Assembly: GCF_036345175.1 (NCBI RefSeq)
Contig: NZ_CP107780.1
Coordinates: 7,626,001 to 7,690,000 of the forward strand
Direction of reading: 5' to 3'
Origin: Streptomyces sp. NBC_00576
GTDB taxonomy: Bacteria > Actinomycetota > Actinomycetes > Streptomycetales > Streptomycetaceae
Length of the DNA stretch: 64,000 nucleotides
In this document: positions 1 to 7,208 of the stretch, piece by piece
Numbering within the stretch: the stretch's first letter is position 1
How the letters are laid out: every line of letters starts with the position of its first letter
Notes under the pieces: generated by a model
What the model saw: the letters and a program-made list of their open reading frames with translations, nothing else
Databases searched by the model: none
Told to the model about the DNA's origin: nothing
Position numbers and translations under genes: made by a program

Positions 1-154
1 CCGCGACGATCAGTGCGACGACGGTCAGTACGACCGCCAGCACGAGGTCGACGCGCACCGCCCGCCGCGACAGCGGAGCGGGTTTCGGCTCCGGCCGCAG
101 CGCGTCCCACAGTTGCTGACGCCAGTGCCCTGCGCGCCGGTACTCCGTCTCCAT
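1..154 (-). CDS. Sensor histidine kinase-like membrane protein, N-terminal 51 residues (partial)
   Basis: The gene reads off the left edge, so only the N-terminus is visible. It starts at ATG 154, a few codons of charged and aromatic residues follow, and then a hydrophobic segment (VDLVLAVVLTVVALIVA) that is probably the first membrane helix. This start, with Trp/Arg-rich residues before the first helix, resembles two-component sensor kinases that sit next to ABC/FtsX export pairs in Streptomyces. The divergent ABC transporter at 380 supports that reading. The catalytic domains lie outside the window, so the assignment is inference. An alternative is any multi-pass membrane protein. Confidence 0.45.
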   Translation of the reverse strand, partial: METEYRRAGHWRQQLWDALRPEPKPAPLSRRAVRVDLVLAVVLTVVALIVA

Positions 155-379
155 CGGCTCATTGTGGGGGCGGGTGAGCCGGCCGGCGTCCCCTCCGAAC
201 GAACTGCCCAACAAGCCGTCCCTCAGGCCTACTTCGCAGGGATGACCCCTCGGCCGGGTCCTCCGCGGGGAGGGCCGGACGTCGGTGCCGCGGCCGACGC
301 GCCGCGACGACGCCCGGCCCTACGTTCACCGAGTCCGGCAACTTCTCCGCTCGAACCGACCGTAGAGACAGGCGAGTTC

Positions 380-1072
380 ATGACCCAGGTGATCCAACTC
401 GAGGACGTGGCCAAGCGCTACGACAGCGCCGGCAGGCCCGCGCTCGGGCCGCTCACGCTCTCCGTCGAACAGGGCGAGGCACTCGCGGTGACCGGCCCCT
501 CCGGCAGCGGCAAGTCCACCCTGCTGAACCTCGTCGCGGGCCTGGACCGGGCGAGCGAGGGCAGCGTGTCCGTGGCCGGCCGACGGCTCGGCGATCTCAA
601 CGAGCACGCGCTGGCCCGGTTCCGCCGCGAACAGATCGGCATGGTCTTCCAGTTCTTCAACCTGCTCGACGATCTCACCGTCACCGACAACATCCAGCTC
701 CCCGCCCAACTGACCGGCACCGCACGGCGCGAGACGGCGGCCCGCGCCGGGGAGCTCATGGAGGTGCTCGGCATCCAGAAGCACGCCCGCGCCTATCCGG
801 GCCGGCTCTCCGGCGGCGAACGCCAGCGGGTCGCGGTCGCCCGCGCGCTGGTCAACCGCCCTGCCCTGCTGCTCGCCGACGAGCCGACCGGCGCCCTCGA
901 CTCCGCCTCCGGACAGGACGTACGGGAACTGCTGGTGGAGCTGCACCGTGGCGGCCAGACCATCGTGCTGGTCACCCACGACCTGGCGCTCGCCGAGGCG
1001 TGTGCGAGCCGCACGATCCACCTGGTCGACGGTCACCTCGCCCTCGACACGCGGGCGGGGGCGGCCCGTTGA
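380..1072 (+). CDS. ABC transporter ATP-binding protein (LolD/MacB-type)
   Basis: ATPase subunit (230 aa) of an ABC exporter of the LolD/MacB/FtsE class, energising the permease encoded next. Walker A (GPSGSGKST) is at residues 39-47, the Q-loop lies in MVFQFFN, the signature LSGGERQR at about 143-150 and Walker B (LLLADEPTGALD) near 163, followed by the switch His in VLVTHD. The open frame extends upstream to 113, but homology begins at ATG 380, which gives the usual family length. The stop overlaps the TTG start of the permease (TTGA, 1069-1072), indicating translational coupling. The substrate cannot be read from the sequence; relatives export antimicrobial peptides or lipids. Confidence 0.93.
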   Translation: MTQVIQLEDVAKRYDSAGRPALGPLTLSVEQGEALAVTGPSGSGKSTLLNLVAGLDRASEGSVSVAGRRLGDLNEHALARFRREQIGMVFQFFNLLDDLTVTDNIQLPAQLTGTARRETAARAGELMEVLGIQKHARAYPGRLSGGERQRVAVARALVNRPALLLADEPTGALDSASGQDVRELLVELHRGGQTIVLVTHDLALAEACASRTIHLVDGHLALDTRAGAAR

Positions 1073-3480
1073 ACGGCTTCGGCTTCGGCTTCGGCTTCGG
1101 CTTCGGAACCGGCGGTGCGCTCGGCCGGGTCGTACGGTCCGGTGTGGGGCGGCGCCGGGTGCAGACCGTGGTGATCGCCGTGGCCACGATGATGGCCGTG
1201 GCCTCGTCGGTGGTCGCCGGGTCGCTGATCGTCGCCGCGAGCGCGCCCTTCGACCACGCGTTCACGCAGCAGCACGGCGCGCATCTGACCGTCCAGTTCG
1301 ATCCGGGCAGAGCGAGTACGACGCAGCTCAAGGCCACCGGAGAACAGGAAGGCGTCAGCGCGAGCGCGGGACCGTACCCCGTCACGACGATCAAGCCGGT
1401 GGACTCGGTGGGCGGACACCTGCCGACGCTGACGCTCGTCGGGCGGTCCGCTCCGCAGACCGACGTGGACGATCTGGACCTCAAGTCCGGCCGGTGGGCG
1501 GCGAAACCGGGCGAGATCGTGCTCAGCGCGTCGTTCTCCGGCCCCGACCTGAAGCTCGGCTCCACGCTCAATGCCTCGGACGACGCGGACAGCCCCACCC
1601 TGACGATCGTCGGCTTCGCCCTGTCGGTCAGCAGAACCGCCGACGTCTGGGCGACCCCCGCCCAGGCCAGGGCGCTGGCGGGGTCAACCCACACCCCGCT
1701 CACCAGCCAGATGCTGTACCGCTTCGACTCGGCGGCGACGGACAAACAGCTCACCGCCGACCGCAAGCGGCTCGCCTCGGCCGTGCCGTCCGGCGCGCTG
1801 CTGGGCAGCCAGTCCTATCTGGAGACCAAGCGCGACGCCGACCAGGGCGCGGCGCCGACCATCCCCTTCCTGATCGCCTTCGGTGTCCTCGGCATCGTGA
1901 TGTCGGTGATCATCGTCGGCAGTGTGACCAGCGGCGCGGTCGGATCGAGCCTGCGCAGGATCGGCATCCTCAAGGCCATCGGCTTCACCCCGCGTGAGGT
2001 CGTACGCGCCTATGTGGCCCAGGCGTTGATTCCGGCCGCCGTCGGCATCGGGCTGGGCGTCGTCCTCGGCAACCTGCTGGCCGTACCCCTCCTCGACGAC
2101 ACCGAGCAGGCGTACGGCACCGCCACGCTGGGCGTGACGTGGTGGGTGGACGTCGTGGTGCCGGCCGCTGCACTGCTCGTCGTCGGGATCGCCGCACTGG
2201 TGCCCGCCCTGCGGGCCGGGCGGCTGAGTACGGTCGAGGCCATCGCCGTGGGCCGGGCCCCGCGCCCGGGACGCGGCCAGTGGGCACACCGGGCGGCGGG
2301 ACGGCTGCCGCTGCCCAGAGCGGTGACCTACGGCCTCGCGAGCCCCTTCGCGCACCCCGTCCGCACGGTCGCGATGCTGCTCGCGGTGGCCTTCGGCACG
2401 ATCGCGGCGACCTTCGCGGTGGGGCTGACCGCGTCCCTGACGGCGGTCGGTGCGGCGGCCGATCCCGAGGAGCGTGCCGCAGTCACCGTGTTCGGCGGCG
2501 GCGGCGGCGGACCGGGGGCCGGCCCCGGCGGGCCCCCGCCCGCCGAGGGCAAGTCCGAGGCCCCGCCCGCCGACCCGGCACGCATCCGCGCCGCCGTCGA
2601 GGCGCAGGAAGGCACCGCTTCGTACTACGGCATGACCCGGAACGACGCCTCCGTGGCCGGAATCGCCGGCTCGGTACCGATCAGCCTCTACCAGGGCGAC
2701 ACCCGTTCCGGCAGCTACGAGATGATCTCCGGGCACTGGCTCGACGGAGCGGGCCAGATCGTGGTGGGCTCGGGCTATCTGGAACGGACCGGCACCGAGA
2801 TCGGTGACACGGTTCGGGTGACCTACGAGGGAGACGCCCGGACCCTGCGGATCGTCGGAGAGGCCTTCGACACCTCGGACGGCGGCCGGCAACTCCACGC
2901 GAACATCGCCGACTTCCCCGCGGCCCAGCCCCGGATGTTCCTCGTCGAGGTGAAGCCGGGTGTCTCCGCGGCCGAGTACGCCGCGAAGCTCGCCGCCGTG
3001 GTCCAGCCGCTGGGCGGCGACGCCATGGCCAACGCCCCGTCGGGGGACAACAACTTCATCATCATCCTGGAATCGATGGCGGCACTGCTCACCCTCATGC
3101 TGGTCTCCGTGGCCGGTCTGGGCGTCCTCAACTCCGTCGTCCTCGACACCCGGGAGCGCGTCCACGACCTCGGCGTCTGCAAGGCGCTCGGCATGTCGCC
3201 ACGCCAGACCGTGAGCCTCGTACTCGCCTCGGTGGCCGGCATCGGCGTACTCGGCGGCCTGGTCGGCGTACCCGCCGGCTTCGCGCTGCACGGCTTCGTA
3301 CTGCCGGTGATGGGCCACGCCGCGGGCACCGAACTACCGCCGTCCGTCCTGGACGTGTACACACCCTGGCAGTTGGCGCTGCTCGGCCTGGCCGGCCTCA
3401 CGATCGCCCTACTGGGCGCCCTGCTCCCGGCAGGCTGGGCAGCCAGAACCCACACGGCAACGGCACTACGCACGGAGTGA
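1069..3480 (+). CDS. FtsX-like ABC transporter permease (two-FtsX-domain type)
   Basis: Membrane subunit (about 803 aa) partnered with the preceding ATPase. It has an N-terminal helix, a large extracytoplasmic MacB-like domain, a first FtsX domain (three helices, near residues 265-400), a second extracytoplasmic domain beginning with a Gly/Pro-rich stretch, and a C-terminal FtsX domain containing LGVCKALGMSPRQ. This duplicated FtsX layout is the common actinobacterial form. The start is taken as TTG 1069, overlapping the ATPase stop. Five GGCTTC hexamers follow at once (1075-1104) and encode Gly-Phe pairs; a later GTG start in the following 60 bp would remove them. The next gene is convergent and a hairpin terminator lies at 3522-3551. 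Confidence 0.9.
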   Translation: MNGFGFGFGFGFGTGGALGRVVRSGVGRRRVQTVVIAVATMMAVASSVVAGSLIVAASAPFDHAFTQQHGAHLTVQFDPGRASTTQLKATGEQEGVSASAGPYPVTTIKPVDSVGGHLPTLTLVGRSAPQTDVDDLDLKSGRWAAKPGEIVLSASFSGPDLKLGSTLNASDDADSPTLTIVGFALSVSRTADVWATPAQARALAGSTHTPLTSQMLYRFDSAATDKQLTADRKRLASAVPSGALLGSQSYLETKRDADQGAAPTIPFLIAFGVLGIVMSVIIVGSVTSGAVGSSLRRIGILKAIGFTPREVVRAYVAQALIPAAVGIGLGVVLGNLLAVPLLDDTEQAYGTATLGVTWWVDVVVPAAALLVVGIAALVPALRAGRLSTVEAIAVGRAPRPGRGQWAHRAAGRLPLPRAVTYGLASPFAHPVRTVAMLLAVAFGTIAATFAVGLTASLTAVGAAADPEERAAVTVFGGGGGGPGAGPGGPPPAEGKSEAPPADPARIRAAVEAQEGTASYYGMTRNDASVAGIAGSVPISLYQGDTRSGSYEMISGHWLDGAGQIVVGSGYLERTGTEIGDTVRVTYEGDARTLRIVGEAFDTSDGGRQLHANIADFPAAQPRMFLVEVKPGVSAAEYAAKLAAVVQPLGGDAMANAPSGDNNFIIILESMAALLTLMLVSVAGLGVLNSVVLDTRERVHDLGVCKALGMSPRQTVSLVLASVAGIGVLGGLVGVPAGFALHGFVLPVMGHAAGTELPPSVLDVYTPWQLALLGLAGLTIALLGALLPAGWAARTHTATALRTE
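1075..1104 (+). repeat. (GGCTTC)5 hexanucleotide microsatellite
   Basis: Five exact GGCTTC units sit just inside the proposed start of the FtsX permease and encode a Gly-Phe run. The six-base unit means copy-number change would not shift the frame. If the permease starts downstream, this becomes leader sequence. Confidence 0.9.
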
Positions 3481-3521
3481 GGGAGGCTGGTGACACGGGG
3501 TCCGGGAACAGGCCCGGAGAT

Positions 3522-3551
3522 CCGGGAGCAGCCCCGCAGGGGCGCTCCCGG
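3522..3551. terminator. Bidirectional hairpin terminator
   Basis: An inverted repeat of CCGGGAGC (3522-3529) and GCTCCCGG (3544-3551), with an inner GCCCC/GGGGC stem, one bulged A and a 3-nt loop (GCA). It lies between the convergent permease (+) and MFS exporter (-), so it can end both transcripts. There is no U-tract, as is usual in Streptomyces. Confidence 0.7.
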
Positions 3552-3552
3552 C

Positions 3553-3584
3553 AGGGGCGCGGGGAACTGCGCGACAAGCCACAG
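3553..3584 (+). repeat. Dispersed Streptomyces intergenic repeat, short form
   Basis: Begins AGGGGCGCGGGG, continues AACTGC and ends in GCGACAAGCCACAG. The same module recurs inverted at 12617-12650, and a version with a longer centre is at 61748-61806. All copies are intergenic, at gene 3' ends. Confidence 0.75.
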
Positions 3585-3651
3585 CGCACCTGCACCCAAC
3601 AGCAGACCGTCTGACCCGAGCTCGTAGTACACCCGGCCGGAGGCCGAGCAC

Positions 3652-5097
3652 TTACCCGATCGTCCGCGGCAGCCGCAGGCTGAGCAACGTCGTCACCACG
3701 ATGCCCCCCAACTGCACGACCAACGTCGTCACCAACGCATCCCGCATGCCCACGCCCGGCGCCAGGGAGAGGAACAGGGTGCCCAGCGTCGCCACGCCCA
3801 GGGCCAGGGCGGACTGCTGGGTGGTGATCATGACACCGCTGCCCACGCCCGCCCGGGCCGGCTCGATCTCCGAGAGGATGATGCGGAAGAGGACCGGGAG
3901 CTGCAGCGCCTGGCCCGCGCCCGCGACCGCCGCTCCCGGCAGCAGCTCCACCACACCCAGGTCGGGCCACGAACGCCACACCGCGAGGGCGATGAGAGCC
4001 ACGCCCACCCCCTGGACCAGGCCGCCGACCGTGACGATCCGGGTGCCGTACCGAGCCACCAGGCGCGGCCCGGAGAGGGAGACGGCGAGGAACGTCACGG
4101 CCATGGGGGCCAGCGCCAGCCCCGCCTGTACCGGCCCCAGGTCCGCGCCCCGCTGCAGGGCCACCGCGATCACGAACATGAACCCGCTGAAGCCGATCGA
4201 GAACGGCACGATCATCACCAGGCCCCGGCGCAGCGACGGCAGTGCGAAGAGGGTCGGCGGTACGAGTGGAGTGCGGCCCTTGCGGTCCGCGCCGCGTTCG
4301 ACCGCGTAGAAAGCCGCCGCCGCGAACGGGAACGCGGCCAGCGACAGCCAGGTCCACAGCGGCCAGCCCGCCGCCCGGCCCTCGGTGAGCGGGGCCAGGA
4401 GCGTGATCAGCGAGACCCCCAGGAGAAGCGTGCCGGGGACATCCACCGGTTCCGGGTGCTGCGAGCGGGTCTCCGGGACCGACCGGGCGGCCAGGACCAG
4501 ACCGAGGAGCACCACCGGCACGTTCACCAGGAACACCGAGCGCCAGCCGGTGCCCGCTATGTCGGCGGCCACCAGTACGCCGCCGAGGATCTGGCCCGCC
4601 ACCATCGACAGACCCGCCGTCGCGCCGTACAGGCTCATCGCTTTCGCGCGGCGCGGGCCGGCCGTCGCCGACTGGATCGTCGCCAGCACCTGCGGCAGCA
4701 TCGCCGCCGAGGCCGCGCCCTGCGCGATCCGGGCCGCCACCAGCGTCCAGGCGGTCGGCGCGAGACCGCAGGCCAGCGAGGTGACGCCGAAGGCCGCCAT
4801 GCCGCCGAGGAAGAGCCGGCGCCGGCCGAAGAGGTCGCCGAGCCGCCCGCCCAGGACGAGCAGAACGGCGTACGAGACCCCGTACCCGGCGACCACCAGT
4901 TCGAGGACGGCCTCGCTCGCCGCCAGATCCCGGCCGATGGTGGGCAGGGCGACATTCACGATGAAGAAGTCGATGAGGGGGAGCGCCGCGCCGAGCAGCA
5001 CGGTGAACAGGCCGAGCCCGCCGAGTACGGGTGACCCGGCGGGGGAGCGGATGGCGGCAGTGGGTGAGGTGCTGGTTTCAGTCACGTCGATCAGCAT
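3652..5097 (-). CDS. MFS drug:H+ antiporter, DHA2 (EmrB/QacA) family
   Basis: Inner-membrane exporter of 481 aa with the hydrophobic pattern of 14-helix DHA2 antiporters. The N-terminus has the family hallmark of an acidic residue in helix 1 (PLIDFFIVNVALP), followed by motif A (GGRLGDLFGRRRLFLGG) after helix 2 and a motif C-like helix 5 (GQILGGVL). The start is ATG 5097. It is divergent from an XRE regulator at 5187, and the 89-bp gap holds two inverted repeats, so that regulator probably controls it. The substrate is unknown; such pairs commonly handle toxic amphiphilic compounds. Confidence 0.92.
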   Translation of the reverse strand: MLIDVTETSTSPTAAIRSPAGSPVLGGLGLFTVLLGAALPLIDFFIVNVALPTIGRDLAASEAVLELVVAGYGVSYAVLLVLGGRLGDLFGRRRLFLGGMAAFGVTSLACGLAPTAWTLVAARIAQGAASAAMLPQVLATIQSATAGPRRAKAMSLYGATAGLSMVAGQILGGVLVAADIAGTGWRSVFLVNVPVVLLGLVLAARSVPETRSQHPEPVDVPGTLLLGVSLITLLAPLTEGRAAGWPLWTWLSLAAFPFAAAAFYAVERGADRKGRTPLVPPTLFALPSLRRGLVMIVPFSIGFSGFMFVIAVALQRGADLGPVQAGLALAPMAVTFLAVSLSGPRLVARYGTRIVTVGGLVQGVGVALIALAVWRSWPDLGVVELLPGAAVAGAGQALQLPVLFRIILSEIEPARAGVGSGVMITTQQSALALGVATLGTLFLSLAPGVGMRDALVTTLVVQLGGIVVTTLLSLRLPRTIG

Positions 5098-5116
5098 CCG
5101 CCTCCCCTGAGGGTGG

Positions 5117-5140
5117 TACCAGAGTGTCTTTATCCTGGTA
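5117..5140. promoter_or_regulatory. Inverted repeat near the MFS exporter start, candidate operator
   Basis: TACCAG (5117-5122) and CTGGTA (5135-5140) are perfect inverted arms separated by 12 bp, within the short divergent region. The position, 20 bp upstream of the exporter start, suits repression of the exporter. Confidence 0.45.
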
Positions 5141-5148
5141 GTAGGAGT

Positions 5149-5169
5149 ACCTGGAAACAGGGTCCAGGT
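5149..5169. promoter_or_regulatory. Inverted repeat upstream of the XRE regulator, candidate autoregulatory operator
   Basis: ACCTGGA (5149-5155) and TCCAGGT (5163-5169) are perfect 7-bp arms with a 7-bp spacer. The element ends just before the GAGGGAGAG ribosome-binding site of the XRE gene, so a bound protein would block its transcription start. Confidence 0.5.
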
Positions 5170-5186
5170 GGAGGGAGAGTGGGACG

Positions 5187-6116
5187 GTGACCACGACGAC
5201 CATCGCCACCGCCCAGGAGACCACGGCTCAGCGGAAGCAGCAGCGGCCCGGCGGGCCCGGCTCGGAGATCCGGCGCCACGAACTCGCCGTCTTCCTGCGC
5301 AGCCGCCGCGAACGCATCTCCCCCGAGCAGGTGGGGCTGCCGCGCGGCCGGCGCCGCCGTACGCCGGGCCTGCGCCGTGAGGAGGTCGCCCAGCTCTCCG
5401 CAGTGGGCGTCACCTGGTACACCTGGCTCGAACAGGCGCGCGCGATCCAGGTCTCCGAGCAGGTGCTCGACGCCCTCGCCCGCACCCTCCTCCTCGACCC
5501 GAGCGAGCGCGCCCACCTCTTCCAGCTCGCCGGAGCCGTCGACCCGACCCCCGCCGCGAGCTGCCCGACGATCACGCCCGCGCTGCGTGAACTCCTGTGG
5601 GCCCTCGACCCCATCCCGGCCTGTATCCAGAACAGCCGGTACGACATCCAGGCGTACAACCGCACGTACAGCCGTCTCATGGGCGACCTGGACGCCGTAC
5701 CGCCCGAGGACCGCAACCTCATGCTGCTCGTCTACACGAACGAGGAGTGGCGGTCGTCGGTCGTCCTGCTCGAAGAGTCGATGCGCATGATGGCGGCCAA
5801 GCTCCGGGTCCAGCAGGCCGCCCATCTCGGCGACCCCGCCTGGAAGTTGATGCTGAAGCGGCTGCGCACGGAGTCCCCGGAGTTCTGCGAGATCTGGGAG
5901 CGGTACGAGGTGGTCAGCGCCCGCGGCAAGACCAAGCAGTTCCGCAACCCGTACGTCGGCCTGCTCACCGTCGACCACACCGACCTCTGGCTCGCCCCGG
6001 AGCTGGGTACCCGCCTGGTGACGATGGTTCCGTCGGACGAGGAGACGCGTGCGCGTCTGGAGAAGCTGTACGCGATGGTCGTGGGCGGGGAGCAGTCGGG
6101 AAGCGGCAGCGGCTGA
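5187..6116 (+). CDS. XRE-family regulator with MmyB-like ligand-binding domain
   Basis: DNA-binding regulator of 309 aa. The N-terminal helix-turn-helix spans about residues 30-100, including LRREEVAQLSAVGVTWY and the hallmark WLEQARAIQVSEQVLDALAR with typical WYTWLEQ residues. It is followed by an MmyB-like all-beta/PAS-type ligand domain, ending around the residues WLAPELGTRL. GTG 5187 is chosen because GAGGGAGAG sits 7-9 bp upstream. The gene is divergent from the MFS exporter at 5097 and is its likely regulator. Related Streptomyces proteins pair with exporters or oxidoreductases, and their ligands are mostly unknown. Confidence 0.9.
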   Translation: MTTTTIATAQETTAQRKQQRPGGPGSEIRRHELAVFLRSRRERISPEQVGLPRGRRRRTPGLRREEVAQLSAVGVTWYTWLEQARAIQVSEQVLDALARTLLLDPSERAHLFQLAGAVDPTPAASCPTITPALRELLWALDPIPACIQNSRYDIQAYNRTYSRLMGDLDAVPPEDRNLMLLVYTNEEWRSSVVLLEESMRMMAAKLRVQQAAHLGDPAWKLMLKRLRTESPEFCEIWERYEVVSARGKTKQFRNPYVGLLTVDHTDLWLAPELGTRLVTMVPSDEETRARLEKLYAMVVGGEQSGSGSG

Positions 6117-6257
6117 TCGAGTTCGGTCGGACGGCTGATCGTGAGTGGTCAATCCCGGTCCGTGTGAGGGGCGTTGGGGGTGGCGGCAGTGCCTGGGCGC
6201 AGGTGTTTCCCTACCGTCGTCCTGAGTTGATCATCAGCACCTGGGGAGGCGCCCTCG

Positions 6258-7208
6258 ATGGCGGAACACGCACACGGGCATCCACACGGGCATCCACACG
6301 GGCACCCATATGAACCCGCGCACCCGACCGCCCGAAGCGTCCCCGTGGGAGCGCTGCGCCCCGGCGACCACGCCTGCCTGGACGTGGCCGACGCCCAGGC
6401 TCACTGGCAGGTACTGACCGCCTACACCCGCACCGGACTGACCCGTGGCGAGAAGGTGATGGTCGTCCTCGACCCGGCCGACGTGGGCGACGACGACGCT
6501 CTCGCCCGCCTCGACGCCGGTACCGGACAGGCCGAATCTGCCCGGCAGAGCGGCCAGTTGGAGATCGTGCGCAACACCTCCGTGTACATCCCGGACGGCA
6601 GCTTCTCCAGGGACCGGCAATTCCGGCTCTACTCCCAGGAGTTGGAGCGGTCACGGGCCGAGGGGCGGAGCGGGCTGCGGGTCGGGGCCGACATGGCCTG
6701 GGGGCAACGGGCCGGCGTCAGCGACGACCAACTCCTCGACTACGAGGCCTTCATGGAACCGCTCTTCGTGGATCCCCGCCTCACCGCGATGTGCTGGTAC
6801 AGCCGTCACCAGTACACCGACCACCTGGTGGCCGCGATGCGGACGGTCCACCCGCTCCAGGTGATGACCCACCTCGACGCCCTCGAAGTGATCCGTACCG
6901 ACGACTCCTCCCCGCTCCGGTACTCACTCGACCTGACCGACCTGTGCTACATGGAGGCACACGCCGCCTGGCAACTCGTCGGCTTCGCCCGGGACCTGCC
7001 CGACGGCGACACCCTCGACATCCGCTGCGGACCGATCCTCGAAGCGGTCCTCCGAGGCCTCGGATCTGACGACGTACGGCAGTTGAGGCTCCGCACGGAA
7101 GAAGGGACAGGGGCAGAGACAGGGGGAGAGGCGGAAGCGGAATCGGGAACGGGAGCAGGAACGGGAGCAGGAACGGGAACGGGAACGGTCAGCGGGACAG
7201 GCCGCTGA
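6258..7208 (+). CDS. MEDS (DcmR-like sensory) domain protein with C-terminal STAS-like region
   Basis: Protein of 316 aa with an N-terminal His-rich leader (four HP/HG repeats from 12-bp DNA repeats near 6275-6310). A MEDS domain follows (roughly residues 25-195; note ALRPGDHACLDV and GEKVMVVLD), and then a region like STAS anti-sigma-antagonist folds (SLDLTDLCYMEAHAAWQL to about residue 280). The tail is a Gly-Thr/Gly-Ala low-complexity run. MEDS proteins are thought to sense small hydrocarbon-like ligands or act in sigma-factor partner switching; the role here is not known. GGGGAGG precedes ATG 6258. The last 20 bp overlap the end of the convergent LuxR gene. Confidence 0.8.
   Translation: MAEHAHGHPHGHPHGHPYEPAHPTARSVPVGALRPGDHACLDVADAQAHWQVLTAYTRTGLTRGEKVMVVLDPADVGDDDALARLDAGTGQAESARQSGQLEIVRNTSVYIPDGSFSRDRQFRLYSQELERSRAEGRSGLRVGADMAWGQRAGVSDDQLLDYEAFMEPLFVDPRLTAMCWYSRHQYTDHLVAAMRTVHPLQVMTHLDALEVIRTDDSSPLRYSLDLTDLCYMEAHAAWQLVGFARDLPDGDTLDIRCGPILEAVLRGLGSDDVRQLRLRTEEGTGAETGGEAEAESGTGAGTGAGTGTGTVSGTGR

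Noticed and set aside
113..379. N-terminal extension of the ABC ATPase
   Set aside because: An 89-residue Pro/Arg-rich lead that overlaps the divergent kinase gene and is absent from the family.
1075..1104. Phase-variable microsatellite in the permease
   Set aside because: The unit is six bases, so slippage cannot change the frame; it is kept only as a repeat.
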